A DNA stretch of 64,000 nucleotides from positions 2,081,248-2,145,247 of the forward strand of contig NW_006921534.1 in the NCBI RefSeq assembly GCF_000340215.1, read 5' to 3'. The stretch comes from Pseudocercospora fijiensis CIRAD86. Taxonomy: Eukaryota; Ascomycota; Dothideomycetes; Mycosphaerellales; Mycosphaerellaceae. The notes beneath the pieces were generated by a model, which ran no database searches, was not told where the DNA came from, and worked only from the letters and a program-made list of their open reading frames with translations. Positions 45,601 through 57,627 of this stretch are shown one piece after another (positions within the stretch are counted from its first letter, which is position 1; every line of letters starts with the position of its first letter). Made by a program: the position numbers and the translations under genes.

Positions 45601-46142
45601 CGGTCTGGTTGAGCAACGCCTGGCCTGCCGCCTGCCTGCCCTGCCCTGCCCTGCCCTGCCCTGCGCGCTGCAAGTTGATCTGCTGCGGTTGTTTGGCACC
45701 GCCGAGCACACAATTGCCACGCCCCGCCGTCCCTCCTCCTCCTCCTCCCGTCCGCTCTCCTCTTCTCGAAGAGCTCCAGCATCAGCATATCGACGGAAAG
45801 TGTGCGACTCGCCGTCTGCACCTTTCTCTCGCATCTCTCCATTGCTGCCGTGCACGCGGCACGCCGGCTTTGACTAGCTGTGCGCATTGGTCGAGTCCGA
45901 CTCGCCTTCGACCCTACAGCCTGCCTCTTCGACCCCCGGCGTCGTCACCATACACTCGCCGCCTTGTCTACCATTCTGTGAGTTGCCTCGCCCGTGCCCA
46001 CTTCGCCGCCTCGCCGCACTCGCCAAAGAACCTTCTCGCTGACATATTCGCCAATGTGCGTGGCAGTGTGTTGATACTTGTCTTACGCCTTTAATGTCCA
46101 TTGGACCTTGAACGAGGGCATCCTACCTATACTGCTCTAGAG
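39690..46142. other. Long gene-poor stretch (6.45 kb)
   Basis: Normal composition, no RIP. Many overlapping open stretches up to about 185 codons lie on both strands, but none has a family motif, a consistent codon pattern or convincing intron joints. A weak candidate is 40099-40248 followed by a GTACGT donor and a CGCAG acceptor at about 40470, giving a His/Cys-containing small protein; not strong enough to list as a gene. It includes an ACTGT repeat at 42491-42506 and a CCCTG repeat at 45633-45663. From about 45400 the DNA is C/T-rich, fitting the long 5' leader and promoter of the next gene. Confidence 0.5.
45633..45663. repeat. (CCCTG)n pentanucleotide repeat
   Basis: About six consecutive TGCCC/CCCTG units in a C-rich tract roughly 480 bases before the start codon of the CBM21 gene, within its presumed leader or promoter. 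Confidence 0.85.
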
Positions 46143-48425
46143 ATGCCTTACACCCCGCCGTCGCAGCAATCCCCTGCGTCGTCGAAACACAGCAGTCCTG
46201 CCATCAGCCGCAGTTCATCATATCACCAAGATGATCTCCCACGATCTCCCGCAAGACCACAACCGCCGCGATCTCTGTCCTCGGCTTCTTACCTGCACAA
46301 GCATCGACGCACACCTTCGATAACAAAGTCGGATGGCGCGCCGCAGACCCCGACCAACGGCCAACATTCCAATGTCGAATCCCACGATTTTGCAGCAATG
46401 GGCAGCTTGAGGCAGTCCCCACCACCCGTCAACAACCTTCGAATCCCCACAGGCGCCGTCATGTCACCTCCGGACTCGTCAGAGAACTCAGATGGCGATG
46501 AGACGTCGAACGCAGAGCGAGGTCGCGAGTTGGAGAAGAATTGGCATCAGTTGCAGCAGGCTGTGCGGTCCATCAATGTGCAAAGGGAAGGTTCGCCAGA
46601 CAAAGTGGGCGTGCAGCTGCACTCCGCTTCCCTGCCTACATCCGAGACGTCTTCGCCGACAGCATTGTCTCACACAGCTCGCAAGATTTCCCACTCGCGA
46701 TCTGCCACAGAATCGAAGGTGATGCTGCCGACATTTGCAGAATCGTCATCGCACACCTCAGATGATAGCGACGATGAAGGTGCAGTGTGCAAACCGGCTC
46801 TTGTACGGAAGAAGTCCGGTGAACTGGTCAAACCCGCATTGCGGCCGTCGTCCAGGCGGCGTTATTCGAGCATGCCTGGCACGCCGACGTACTCCAAATC
46901 GGTCCACTTTAACGATAGCGATAACCAGACCAGGCATTTCCTGCAGGTTGACAAGCCAATTGCCGTCAGTGCTGGCTCCTCCCCCGTCGAGACCTACGAC
47001 AGCGAGGCCGAATTCCCTTTCAATGAGGAGGAACCCGCTACACCACCCGAACTTCAGATCAAGCTCTCCAACTTCCCAGAGGATACATTTGAGCGAAGCA
47101 TGAAGCCTATTCGGGTGGAGCGCATCTTTCTCTCCTCAGACAAGACTACTCTTGTCGGTGTCTGTGCTGTCCAGAACATCGCCTTCCACAAGCAGGTTGT
47201 TGCCCGCTTCACTCTTGATTACTGGAAGACGACGTCTGAAGTGGTGGCTGATTTCAACAACGATCCTCGCAGCCCGCCAACCGACGGGTGTGATCGTTTC
47301 AACTTCCAAATTAAGCTTTCAGATCAAGCCAACATTGAGAACAAGACGTTGTTGCTCTGCGTCCGTTATCACGTCGGTGGCAAGGAGTTCTGGGACAACA
47401 ATAATAACACCAACTACCAGATCGACTTTGCTCGTGCAGAACAACCCAAGAGGCAATCCAAGAAGCAGTCTCAGAATAGTCCTCTGGGTCAGCGTCCGCT
47501 CAATGCCATCCCTCGCAGCCGACACAATGCATCGTCATCAGTGGCACCTCGTGCCAAGCCAGACACTCTTGACGATGACTTTGCCACGCGCGTCGACACC
47601 TCATCTGCATATTCGTTTGGTAAAGCCGAGAGCCTCCTCGGCGACCCGGCCGGCTCCATCAAATTAAAGCAGAAGCCCAAGAGATCATCTGCCTTCTTGG
47701 CTGCCACCCCGACCTCACCGACGAATGGACTTGGCAGTCGCTATGACTTTGGATCATCCCTCTCTGCTGCTCTGTCTAGTGCACAAACCACACTCGGCCG
47801 TCAAAGCGGCTTGGTCAGTGGTGCTTCCAAGCAAGGCGCGAATGGTAGCTACTTTGGCCCGCTCGACAGGACTGAGCCGGCCAAAGCTGACGTGAAGACT
47901 ACCGAACGGCCTGATGCCATCACCACCGACAGGCCTGCTATGGGTTCCGACCAATACAAGGATCTCGTCCAGAAGTTCTGCTACGTAGGTTCCAACCCCC
48001 GAGCCAGCACAACCGCCCAGGTCTAGGACACCCGAAAGAGCTGACCGACATTTCAGTTTACTTCTGGTTCTGGCAAGGGCGGAACCTCCCCGCCTGTAAA
48101 CCCGCCGAAGCCTGCACCGTCACAGTCTCATCCAGATGCTGCGGCCGCCACACAGACCGACGGCACCAACGAGCTCGACTCTGCCACTGCCTCAACAGTG
48201 TCGTCTGGTACCTGCTCGCCCGTCCACCGCGATTGCATTATTGAAGCAGTATCTCCCTCACCTGCTCTTGGTCCATTCAAGGCGCGCTCACAGTCACCAG
48301 CGCCCATGACCGGCCAAGGATTCGGTGCACGCGCCGCCTCCCCCGCATCCTTCGGCTATCCTTATCACTCTCACCGTGATGGTTACCTCTCGGATACTCC
48401 TACACCTACCGCAATCCATGGCTGA
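46143..48425 (+). CDS. CBM21-domain regulatory subunit of protein phosphatase 1 (Gac1/Gip2-like)
   Basis: Exons 46143-47984 and 48057-48425, 736 residues. It targets PP1 to glycogen so that glycogen synthase is activated. The PP1-docking RVxF motif is KSVHF (252-256), set after a basic RRRYSSMPGTP stretch. The CBM21 carbohydrate-binding domain spans about 314-430, opening with VERIFLSSDKTTLVGVCAVQN (split here as VERIFLSSDK and TLVGVCAVQN) and ending in the signature WDNNNNTNYQ (417-426). The rest is Ser/Pro-rich and disordered. The intron (47985-48056) has GTAGGT, CTGAC and CAG. The start MPYTPPSQQSP is the common opening of fungal members; upstream codons in frame lack an ATG. It could also be called Pig1/Pig2; the paralogues cannot be told apart by eye. 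Confidence 0.87.
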
Positions 48426-49858
48426 AACGCCGTGAGTTGATCGTCTCGGCCGTCACCCTGCACCCACCTTGTCGAACGAAACGACGCAGCGACGTTGCTT
48501 CGATGACGATTTTGACGATATACGATTTAGCGAAATTGGTTTCGCTCGCTCATTACTGGTGATCACGACCACGGGCAATATTTTGGAGGAAACTCCCACA
48601 TGATGTTGCCGGTGTGGTCTTGGTGGCTAGGAAGGGTGAATGTGTTTTAATGTTGCACTTCTAGCGGATTTTGATCTTCGTTTTCACTGCATGGCGTTCC
48701 GGATAGATCATGTTCTTCATCATCCTACTGGATATGATGAGCGACTTGGGTTGGTTTTTGATTGTATCGGGGCATTGCTGATGTGCAGCACCTCTTGGAG
48801 TGGAGTTTGCATCACCAAAAGTTGTTTCTCTAGCGCGCGCGAAGGGCGATGAACTCTCATCTTCAGTCGAACCGAATTGGCAAGACCCATACTCTTTATT
48901 GATGTGGATGCGAACACGTTGGGGCCTGGGGCAGCAAGGCATGGAAGGAAAGTTTGTGACTTGTTTGGTGGAGGGGAGGTCGGCGGCGTCTTTATGGGCA
49001 GGTGTGATCATAACCTTTTTACTTTGCGCCGGATGAACCGTTCGCTGTGCGGCGGTATAGTGTTGGTTGCTACGCGATACAGGGGACAAAGCAAGAAATA
49101 CCTTCTACCAAAATTTACGCCCACTCGTCTTTCCATTATGACCAGTTTGTGATGCGTGGATCGGAGAGATCGAAGTGAGGTTGGACTTAGCTTCCGCGGT
49201 CCTTACAGTAGTATGGTCATGCCCCCTTGCTTAGAGCAGCTCAGTTCCAGCCTCCCTTGCGCAAAGGCGTAGTTCTTAAATCTTTTTCTGTGTGGCGGAT
49301 CACACGTGGAGGCTCCGCTGTGGGGGAATGTGTTCCGGTATTGCGGCTATTGGATCTTGAGACAAGTGCGTTGTGTTTTTGGCAAGTTTCCATTCGACTT
49401 TCAGCTTCGTCATCTCTGCTTCCGACCTCGGCTGAATCTTTCCACTACAAGACGACGAAATGACAATGTCAAACATTGTCTAGAATCGCAAGATCGATGA
49501 AAGAAATTTTTGACGATTATCACGAGGCCTGGAGATTGTTATTACGCTGCTTCGAAGTTTGAACTTTTTAACTCTTGTAGAGTAAAGATCGCGGTGTCTG
49601 TCTGCCTTCCGATCTCGGCGGGAAATTTGAGGAGGCAAGGTGTATTCGAACATTATTGTAACGACTGCGACGACACGGAAATCCGGCACAACGAACACGG
49701 AGGGAAGTCGTGGAGCATGGAAGATTGTTGTGCCTGAGAGTAAGTTTTACAATATCATTCTTCCAATCTCTACCATCATCTTTTCCACTCCTCAACTCCA
49801 TCAAAATTCTTCTCTTCTGCACACCCACCCTCCACGATACGGTATCTTCTTCACCACC
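48426..49858. other. Intergenic, no gene recognised
   Basis: 1.43 kb of normal DNA between the CBM21 gene and the FAD-dehydrogenase gene. Open stretches of 60-140 codons overlap on both strands and match nothing. The last 120 bases are C/T-rich, typical of a fungal leader. Confidence 0.55.
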
Positions 49859-51478
49859 ATGTCCTGCTCCTCCTCCTCCTGCACAGACGTCCTGGAATGG
49901 GACATCATAATCGTCGGAACAGGAGCAGCGGGTTTGACAGCAGCTCTTTCCGCCGCAGAATCAACGTCTCCGTCTCCATCTCCATCTCCAAGAATTCTCC
50001 TCATAGACAAAGCCCCCGAAGCCTGGGCTGGTGGCAATGGATACTTCACCGCAGCAGCGTATCGAACGCAACATAATGGTCTCATCGACTTATTACCTCT
50101 GGTCAGCAATGTCGACGACTCAATACGGGAGAAAATTGATCTTCCACCGTATACTGCGCAAAATTTCACGGAAGATTTACAGAGGGTGACGGGTGGGAGG
50201 AGTGATGAGAGGCTTGGGAGGTATTTGGTTGGTGAGAGTTTGGAGACTGTGAAATGGTTGAAGGAAGTTGGAGGGGTGGATTGGTGGTTGAGTTTTCGGA
50301 GACAGGCGTATCGGGTTGATGGGAGATGGGTGTTTTGGGGTGGTTTGCATTTGACTTGTCCTGAAGGTGGGAAAGGTCTTATTAAAGCTTTGGTGAAGAG
50401 TGTGAGGGATGTGGGGTGTACGGTTTCTTTTGAGACCAGTGCGAAGAAGATTTTAGTGGGCAACGATGGGAAAGTTGAGGGGTTGGAAATTGAGAGGAGT
50501 GGGAAGCTTTTTCAGTTGAGGACGAGGAGTTTGATTCTTGCTGCTGGTGGGTTTGAGGCGAGTCCGGAGTTGAGGAAGAGTTGGATGGGCCCTGGGTGGG
50601 AATTGGCGCACACGAGAGGCACGCCGTATAATACTGGAGAAATGTTGCAGAGTGCGATGGATCTTGGGGCGAAGAGGGTGGGTGACTTTAGTGCGACTGG
50701 GTGTCATAGTGTGGCTTGGGATGCGGATTCGCCGAAGAGTGGTGGAGATCGCGAGAAGACGAATGAATTCACCAAGTCTGGGTATCCTCTCGGGTTGATG
50801 CTGAATGCAGAGGGGAGAAGATTCGTGGATGAAGGCATTGATCTGAGGAATTATACCTATGCAAAATTCGGACGAGCTATCTTGGAAGAAGCGGAAGGCA
50901 TCGCATTCCAGATATGGGACGATGATGGCCAGCAGCTTCTTCGAACAGAGGAATATCGAGACGAAATTGTGCGAAAGGTCAAAGCCGACAGCATCGAGGA
51001 GCTAGCAAGAAAGCTTTCGGACGATGGACTTCGAAATCCTGGCGAGTTTGTGCAGACAGTCAACGAGTACAACAGCGCAGTCGCTGCACATCGCAAGGAG
51101 CATCCTGATATCAAATTCAACCCGGCGGTGAAGGATGGTCTCTCGACACAGTCTTCTTCGACGCGGCTTTCGTTAGCAAAATCGAACTGGGCATTACTCA
51201 TCACCAAACCCCCATTCGTGGCTGTCAAAGTCACCACCGGCATCACCTTCACATTCGGAGGATTGTCCATCAATCCCGAAAATGCTGCTGTGCTACGTGA
51301 AGACGGGTCCGAGATCGAAGGCCTGCACTGTTGTGGCGAAATGGTCGGCGGTTTGTTTTACGGCAACTATCCTGGGGGCTCTGGGTTGACAGCGGGTGGC
51401 GTGTTTGGCAGAAGGGCTGGCCGAGCGGCGGCGACGAGGGCGAAACAGGCGCGTAGCTTAGAACTACACAGTGCGTGA
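49859..51478 (+). CDS. FAD-dependent dehydrogenase of the fumarate reductase/TcuA family
   Basis: Intronless, 539 residues. The N-terminal FAD fold has IIIVGTGAAGLTAAL (GxGxxG at 20-25), then an unusual Ser-Pro repeat (about 37-44) before the second strand ILLIDKAP, and AGGNGYFTAAAYR, the segment that binds the flavin. The capping and substrate domain is in the middle; the C-terminus closes the FAD site with GLHCCGEMVGGLFYGNYPGGSGL (split: GLHCCGEMVGG and YGNYPGGSGL, about 489-510) in the typical family form. Closest in pattern to tricarballylate dehydrogenase (TcuA) and 3-ketosteroid dehydrogenases; the substrate is not predictable. Start at 49859 chosen as first ATG; the frame further up opens only with a GTG. 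Confidence 0.8.
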   Translation: MSCSSSSCTDVLEWDIIIVGTGAAGLTAALSAAESTSPSPSPSPRILLIDKAPEAWAGGNGYFTAAAYRTQHNGLIDLLPLVSNVDDSIREKIDLPPYTAQNFTEDLQRVTGGRSDERLGRYLVGESLETVKWLKEVGGVDWWLSFRRQAYRVDGRWVFWGGLHLTCPEGGKGLIKALVKSVRDVGCTVSFETSAKKILVGNDGKVEGLEIERSGKLFQLRTRSLILAAGGFEASPELRKSWMGPGWELAHTRGTPYNTGEMLQSAMDLGAKRVGDFSATGCHSVAWDADSPKSGGDREKTNEFTKSGYPLGLMLNAEGRRFVDEGIDLRNYTYAKFGRAILEEAEGIAFQIWDDDGQQLLRTEEYRDEIVRKVKADSIEELARKLSDDGLRNPGEFVQTVNEYNSAVAAHRKEHPDIKFNPAVKDGLSTQSSSTRLSLAKSNWALLITKPPFVAVKVTTGITFTFGGLSINPENAAVLREDGSEIEGLHCCGEMVGGLFYGNYPGGSGLTAGGVFGRRAGRAAATRAKQARSLELHSA

Positions 51479-52050
51479 ACAGGTTCAATGCAATGCATTG
51501 CGTGAGGCATTGCCACCGCGTGCAAGCAGTGCGATGCTCTGCGGAAGCTGACAGACAGCGTGCATGTGTGGTACAGCATTGGATATATTAAGGAGATGCT
51601 AGAACATGCATGAATGCATTGTTGCCGCACGGCGCACGGAGCTCGTGCGTGTTGTGAAATTCGCGGTTGCAGCGATGGCTCCAAGTGGAATGAATGTGTC
51701 TGTCATGTGAAGGTGTCGTGCGATGTGCTTCTGGAAGACATGCGTGTCGCGCAGGGGGCTAACAGTGGCAAGCATCCCATGCCAAATCTTCCTTCACGAT
51801 CCCAAGCTCGAAGTCAATCAAGGGGCACGAATGACTTCATCGACACACGGTTCACGTTCGTCGCTTCTGCAGCTTAATCACTGCTGGCCAAGGCCATATG
51901 GGCTTTCAGAATGCAGCGGGATCTTGGCGTATATGGAACAGAGTTGGCGGAGCGGAGCGGAGCGGATGGAAGAGCTATCCGTGATTGTCCCTAGATTTTA
52001 GCGTACCACTCCATGGGCTAGCGCCACCAAACCTTGCAGGCGTACGCCCG
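51479..52050. other. Intergenic, edge of a repeat block
   Basis: Normal DNA, with several ATGCAT/TGCATG motifs between 51487 and 51620 and a GGAGC repeat (GGAGCGGAGCGGAGCGGA) at about 51947-51966. No gene. RIP-type composition starts near 52130. Confidence 0.5.
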
Positions 52051-52129
52051 ATGGTGGGTATAACCGATTCTGGGTAATTACGGCCTTGGCTGAGGTGACG
52101 ATTGGGGTTAAGAAGGAGGGTGTTCTTAG

Positions 52130-55100
52130 CGCCACGGACTGCCTAATTAGTCGACTAAATAGACAGGGGTTAACTGCAATATTAATAAGTATTGTATTAC
52201 TAGCACTATAGGCCTATATATAGTCGCTACCGCTGCCGCTATCGCTGTCTCGCTGCCGCTATCGCTATCGTCCTATACTAGTCTCTTCTTACTGCCTTAA
52301 TATTAATCAGAAGTCCTTCTCTTACCCTATATCTTACGTATAGCGTCGTCGTTATCTATCTAGTTAAATTAAGAGGCTGCTAATGCCTCTGATCTAAGGT
52401 CTATAACACGTAACGGCCGCTAGGGCGTTACAAGGTCGATAACCGGTATGTCGTCTATTAAATCCACCTCTTTAATAGAGCCTATATCGAGAGGCTAAGC
52501 CGACTATGTATTTAACTACGTGTCGTAGCCGCGATTAACGCGCTTCTTCGAAGGTAATAGTCGGAAGGGCATTAACTACGCGGGTAATAAAAATGAGGCC
52601 GCTAGAACGCGTAAAGGTAATGCCGCTGCGCGCCTATTCGGTACTATGTTAGGCGCCGCTATATTAATAGATTAGAAGGTTGTCGATCGAGTTAGAGTCG
52701 TCGGCTACGCTAGAAGATATAAGGTCTATTGCCGCGGCCGCTTACCTATAAAGGTGACCTTAGGGGCGCCGCTCTCGTAGTAATTAGTAATCGAGTAGTT
52801 AGCAAGGCTATATAGCGTATCCTTAACTTTGCGAAGGAAGCTACGTATATAGCCGTTACGTACTGCTAGATTAACTGTCTTATCGTCGCGAATACGATAG
52901 AAGTGCTAAGAAAGGCCTTCGGCGGCCTCGTTATAGTGCGACCTTAAATTACGAAGATATAGGTCTCCTATAGTCTACGGCTTCCGCGTGTCTTCGTAGC
53001 CTTCTAGCTATAATTGATTACCGTCTTTGTCTGTCTAGTATTATGCAACCTTTATAGAATTGTAGCCTATATATAGGTTGATATACGCCTGTTACTAGTA
53101 AACCGTAAAGGGCGTAACAAATAGGTAGAACCTAAGTATATAATAGTAGGGGAGGTAGTATTAGAACTACGGAAGGCAATTACAATAGGCAGGTTGTCTA
53201 TTATTATATATTACTATTCTAGGGTGTGTAGGCAATCCCTTTGCCTTACATTTATCTATAATAGCTAGTTGCCTTCTAACGTAATCCTATGCCGCTAGAG
53301 GCTGTAGCTTCTCGAAGAGGGCTATCTATTTAATCTTCTAGTACTACGTAGACTTGCCGACCCGTTTAAGCTATTGTTGCGCCTTCTGCTATTAACGGCC
53401 GTTAATAGTAATTAGCGTTACTATAGTGCTATATATAGAAAGCTAGACGAGGTTCTTCTTGTCGTTATATTTAATAGCGTTGTAATAGCCTTCTAGGGGC
53501 GAAGTCGTCCGTATTTATATTAGAAGTAGGTTACTTAGCCTCGCCTAGGTTGCCTATAAATAGGACTTCTTACGCTAGTTGTTATTAAGGTATTCAATCT
53601 GCTTGTCTAACGCGCTAGAGGCCTATAGGGATACTGCTATAGCGTCGATTGTATCTACAACCTCTTAATTACTGCGAGCGTAATATATAGCGTAAGAAAA
53701 CAGCCGCTACGCCTATAGATGTTTGCTTTTAGGGAAGTGCCGTAGGAAGGTCTCCTTCGCATGCCTTTAATAGAGGTATATAGTAATCGAATAGTCGTTA
53801 AATGCAAGCCTTACCGCACGCTGTTCTTATACAGAGTTGTCTATAATAGCGAATAGGGGGTTCTATATAGGTGCCTACTTCTTAATGATTCGAAGCCCGG
53901 CTTCAATTAGCTTTATACGCTAAGACTGCAGTAATAAGTGTCTAGCCGGCATCTAGGACTTAAAAGCGTTACGGACGTATATTATAAAGAGGTGGAAACG
54001 ATAGTCGCTAGTACCGTGTGTCGCATTAAAGAGAAATAGCTAAGAAGGTAGTTATTAGCGGTTGTTATAGAAATTTGAAGTTAGGAAGAAAGCCGGAAAG
54101 CTAATGCCTTAGGCATCTGAAACTGTAGCAACTTACATCTCTAGCAATCTCGTATTTAAGCAGTATACGCTGCTACTCCGTATACTAAACGATTCCCTTA
54201 TATATATGTCCGTCTATACGAACCGAGATAGCCTTATAAAGGATAGGTAAGTCGTGTTAGTCGTCCTTAATTGAAGCTAGTTAACGGTTAAGGTTATTAA
54301 GCTATAGCTAGGGATTGCCCTTCTTAGCTAGAGTAACTCGTTTCGGATTAACCGTATACGGCGCCCTTATAACACCTTTACTCGTATACTTCGCGCCTAT
54401 ATTAGCAAGACGCTTCTTATTAGGCCCTTGCTGTAGTATATAGATTACGGCTGCTATCTTGTTTTAGTACTATTCTATTATATATTCGATAATAACCCGA
54501 AGCCTATTACTAATAGCTCTAGAGTCCTAAGGCATCAATTTAGTATCTTAACTGCTAACAACTAACAAGTAACTCAATCTACTATATTATTACTTACTAT
54601 ATAATCTATCGAATGCTAGTAGATATTATCGCCTTCCGCCGATAAGTCGGCGTATATACGATAAATCTTATAGCTATACGGCTGTTTATCTATCGCGCGA
54701 TTAAATAGCGTAACTATCGCAATCGACGCGTTATACGTATCCTTATTAAACTCGACTTTACGAATACTATCTCCTTCTTTATAGCGACGGCTCGCGTTAC
54801 GCCGACAACGATAATAGTAAAGCGTTCGCTACGTTAACCCGTCCTTATTGCGCAGCGCCTTATTTTTCTTCTCCTAGAAATTAGATACGAAGGGCTATAT
54901 CTTCTCGAATCTGTCCCTATATATTAAGGAGCCTATAGTCGATAGACTAAATAACGAATACCGTAGTTTAACCGTAAAGAAGGATAGGATTAGATAAGCT
55001 ATATTGACCGTAATAAGCGTAGATATCGATATATCGTTAACAAGAGCCGTGGAAGTCGTAGAAGAGTCGATAAATAAGAAGAAGGGTAGAAATAATAGTT

Positions 55101-55130
55101 CCCTCTAGCACTATATTAACACATAAGGTA
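52130..55130 (-). mobile_element. Second RIP-degraded MULE-type transposon
   Basis: A 3-kb RIP block between two gene islands. The minus strand carries a MULE transposase relic (separate entry). The limits are set from the change in base composition; I found no terminal inverted repeats by eye. It lies opposite in orientation to the MULE at 18.9-29.2 kb and shows the same domain, so related families are likely. Confidence 0.6.
52780..54560 (-). pseudogene. MULE-type transposase relic
   Basis: Reading the minus strand downwards, at about 53865-53800 there is NPLFAIIDNSV followed by EQRAVRLAFNDYS, matching the (I/T)DNSxxEQRAVxLAF signature of the fungal MULE domain with its catalytic Asp. Next comes a C/Y-RHAKETFLRHF segment. 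Around 53490 is TTSPLEGY, equal to the TTSxVEGxH region after the DDE core, then a His/Cys-containing stretch (HPRIVIYNNRQ..YCNC) near 53200-53150. Stops are TAG/TAA at former Gln/Trp codons. Confidence 0.7.
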
Positions 55131-56090
55131 GAGAACCGAGGCATCTACGGTTTGCCTGTTTTAGCTGCTGAAATGGGTGCTTTTCAGATACGGTAATTCG
55201 CATTATAAGGCAAACCTTGCTCAGAAGTGGGTACGCCAGCGGCAACTAAATTCTAGGGACAACCACGACAAATTGATGGAAGCGCATTCGGCTGGCCGCT
55301 CTCGCTCTCCCAGATTTGTGCAGCAGGCGCCCGGCTGGAACCTTGATTCAGGTGGTTGCGCGGATGCGACGCCGGAATGCCGGAATGGCTGATCGAGGGA
55401 TGCAGCAGCAGCAGCAGCAGCAGCAGCGAGCAAGGCCGGACAGCGCGGACATGGCGGACACATCGACACTCAAATAATGCTGGCCGCCACTCCCCTCCGC
55501 CGTGCTGGAGATGGTGTCGCGCTGCGGCTGGCAGCAAGCGGCCGTGTGATGCAAGCAAGGGCCGATGCGCGCTAGACTGCCGACCACCGCGACTATTGGT
55601 CCAGCCTCTGGCCACTCAGCTTTCGTCTTAAGATTGAGATGGCTCGAGCTTTACCCGCTGAGCTGCCCTGCCCTTCGTTCCTCGAGAGACCTCATCTGGC
55701 GCCCATACCATACAGCAGCTCGTCCAAGTCCACCTCGCAGTGACTCGCGCATCGGCATCGCATCGGCATCGCATCGCACGCCTGCGCTGCCTCCGCAACA
55801 CCATCCAGCGCCGCGACATCCTCGGCTTCACATTGAGTTGTGAGATACGCGCCTGCCGCCACCATTCGACAGGGCAACTGCCACCGGACCGCGCCCGCCG
55901 AATCTGAGAGCACCGCCTCGTCCATCGACAGACCGCACCTCCTCCCACGCCGAGTGGCCGTCAACAACCCAGCGCAGCGCAGCGCCGCGCCAGACTCCTG
56001 CACCCACTCCACCGCTCCCTCTGTCGCTCGGAGCGGCGCTGATTCTACCCACCCCGTGGATGCGCTGCCGGTGACAAGAAACACTCTCCA
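55131..56090. other. Upstream region of the Psr1-type phosphatase gene
   Basis: Normal, G/C-rich DNA with many overlapping open stretches caused by high GC, none recognisable. Contains a CAG run at 55402-55427 and CATCGG/GCATCG hexamer repeats at 55748-55776. The last 250 bases are C-rich, as expected of the 5' leader. Confidence 0.5.
55402..55427. repeat. (GCA)n trinucleotide repeat
   Basis: Eight to nine GCA/CAG units, about 670 bases before the phosphatase start codon, in non-coding DNA as far as can be seen. Confidence 0.9.
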
Positions 56091-57627
56091 ATGGCCTCCA
56101 CGGCTGAGCCAGCGCAAGGTAAGTCCGATGCAGAGTCACGCGCATGGACATTGGAGCGCATACTCACGCCATGCACACAGACACACGCGCCGTTCCCTCA
56201 CAAGAACCGCCTGTCTCTACCGACCCTGCGATACGCTCCAATAGCACAGGCCGCCATTCGAAGAGAAGTCTGACGCGGCGGAGACGGGAGACTACCGAGG
56301 ATAAACCCAAGAAGAGGAATGGAATCCTTGCTTTCTTGTGCTGTGCTTCTGGAGACACTGCCCCAGAGCAACCCCAAGACGCAGAACAACCTCCGAAACC
56401 ATTAACGAAACCACAGCCTTCGAGAGCTCAGGGACCGCAGCAGAGCCGGGGCCGTGCGGAGGATGTCAGCGCGACAGCGACCAGTGCCGAAGAGTCGAAG
56501 GAGATGATCGATGAGAAGGCTGGGCAGTCCTCCGCCAATGGTGTCAAGCCAGAATCAAAGCCCATATCAGAGACAGGACGCGATCCGGAGAAGCTAGCAC
56601 CTGTCTTACCTGCTGAAGACACCTCTGCCGACCATGCCGATATGACCTCTTCAACTGCGCAACGAGGAGCAGAAGCCCCAGCAACTGTTCCGCCACCGTT
56701 AGACACATCTTCAAGTCTTGCTCCTATCCCAGCAGTCGGTGTGCAAGCACCAACGCCAACAGTCCCGCAACAAGAAGACAATCCGATTTCAGATCGCACG
56801 CCGGAGCAGAGAGCACTTGATGAGGATTTGGAGCAAGGCGAAAAGGTGCCAATGACCGAGGAGGAAGCACACGAAGTCGACAGGGAAATTGAGAAAAGCC
56901 ACGCCGACCAACCCCAATCAGCATCTGACACATTCCCACCGCCACCTCCACTTCCAAAGACCAGCAATGATGGCGCAGTAAGTGCACCAGAATCTCAGAC
57001 AGCGCCACCGGAACAAGCGCAAAAATGGCTGCTGGGTCCAATCCAAGAAAGGTTCAAAGGACGAAAATGCCTAGTTCTGGATCTTGATGAAACGCTGGTG
57101 CACAGCAGCTTCAAAGTGGGTATTACTCAAGCATACAATTTTGGCATCACTGACCCACTTTTCAGATCCTGCATCAAGCCGACTTCACGATTCCCGTCGA
57201 GATCGAAGGTCAATACCATAATGTTTACGTAATTAAACGCCCCGGAGTCGACCAATTCTTGAAGCGCGTCGGAGAGCTGTACGAGGTTGTCGTCTTCACC
57301 GCGTCCGTAGCGAAGTACGGCGACCCTCTCCTGGACCAACTCGACATCCACAATGTCGTGCACCACCGCCTCTTCCGTGAAAGTTGCTACAACCACCAAG
57401 GCAACTACGTCAAGGACCTTAGCCAAGTTGGACGAGACCTCAAGGAGACAATCATCATTGATAACTCGCCCACGAGCTACATCTTCCACCCACAGCATGC
57501 GGTTCCCATTAGCAGCTGGTTCAGCGACGCACACGACAACGAGCTTCTCGATCTCATACCAGTGTTGGAAGATCTTGCCAGCTCACACGTATCAGACGTC
57601 AGTCTTGTACTGGACGTAGCGCTATGA
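56091..57627 (+). CDS. psr1: Psr1/Psr2-type FCP1/SCP-like protein phosphatase
   Basis: Three exons: 56091-56118, 56181-57115 and 57166-57627; 474 residues. The catalytic FCP1-like domain starts at about 300 and has the DxDxT motif as [12 protein letters not shown] (310-321), whose first Asp forms the phospho-intermediate. Later come [20 protein letters not shown] and [10 protein letters not shown] (active-site Asp). These parts are split in the gene at the donor right after FK. The N-terminus carries a CC pair at 63-64 in FLCCASG, the palmitoylation site that anchors yeast Psr1 to the plasma membrane. Residues 70-290 are acidic, Pro-rich and disordered. Introns are 62 bp (GTAAGT..CACAG) and 50 bp (GTGGGT..CTGAC..TTCAG). 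In yeast it acts with Whi2 in salt and general stress response. An ATG at 56144 inside intron 1 would give a different short N-terminus. Confidence 0.9.
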
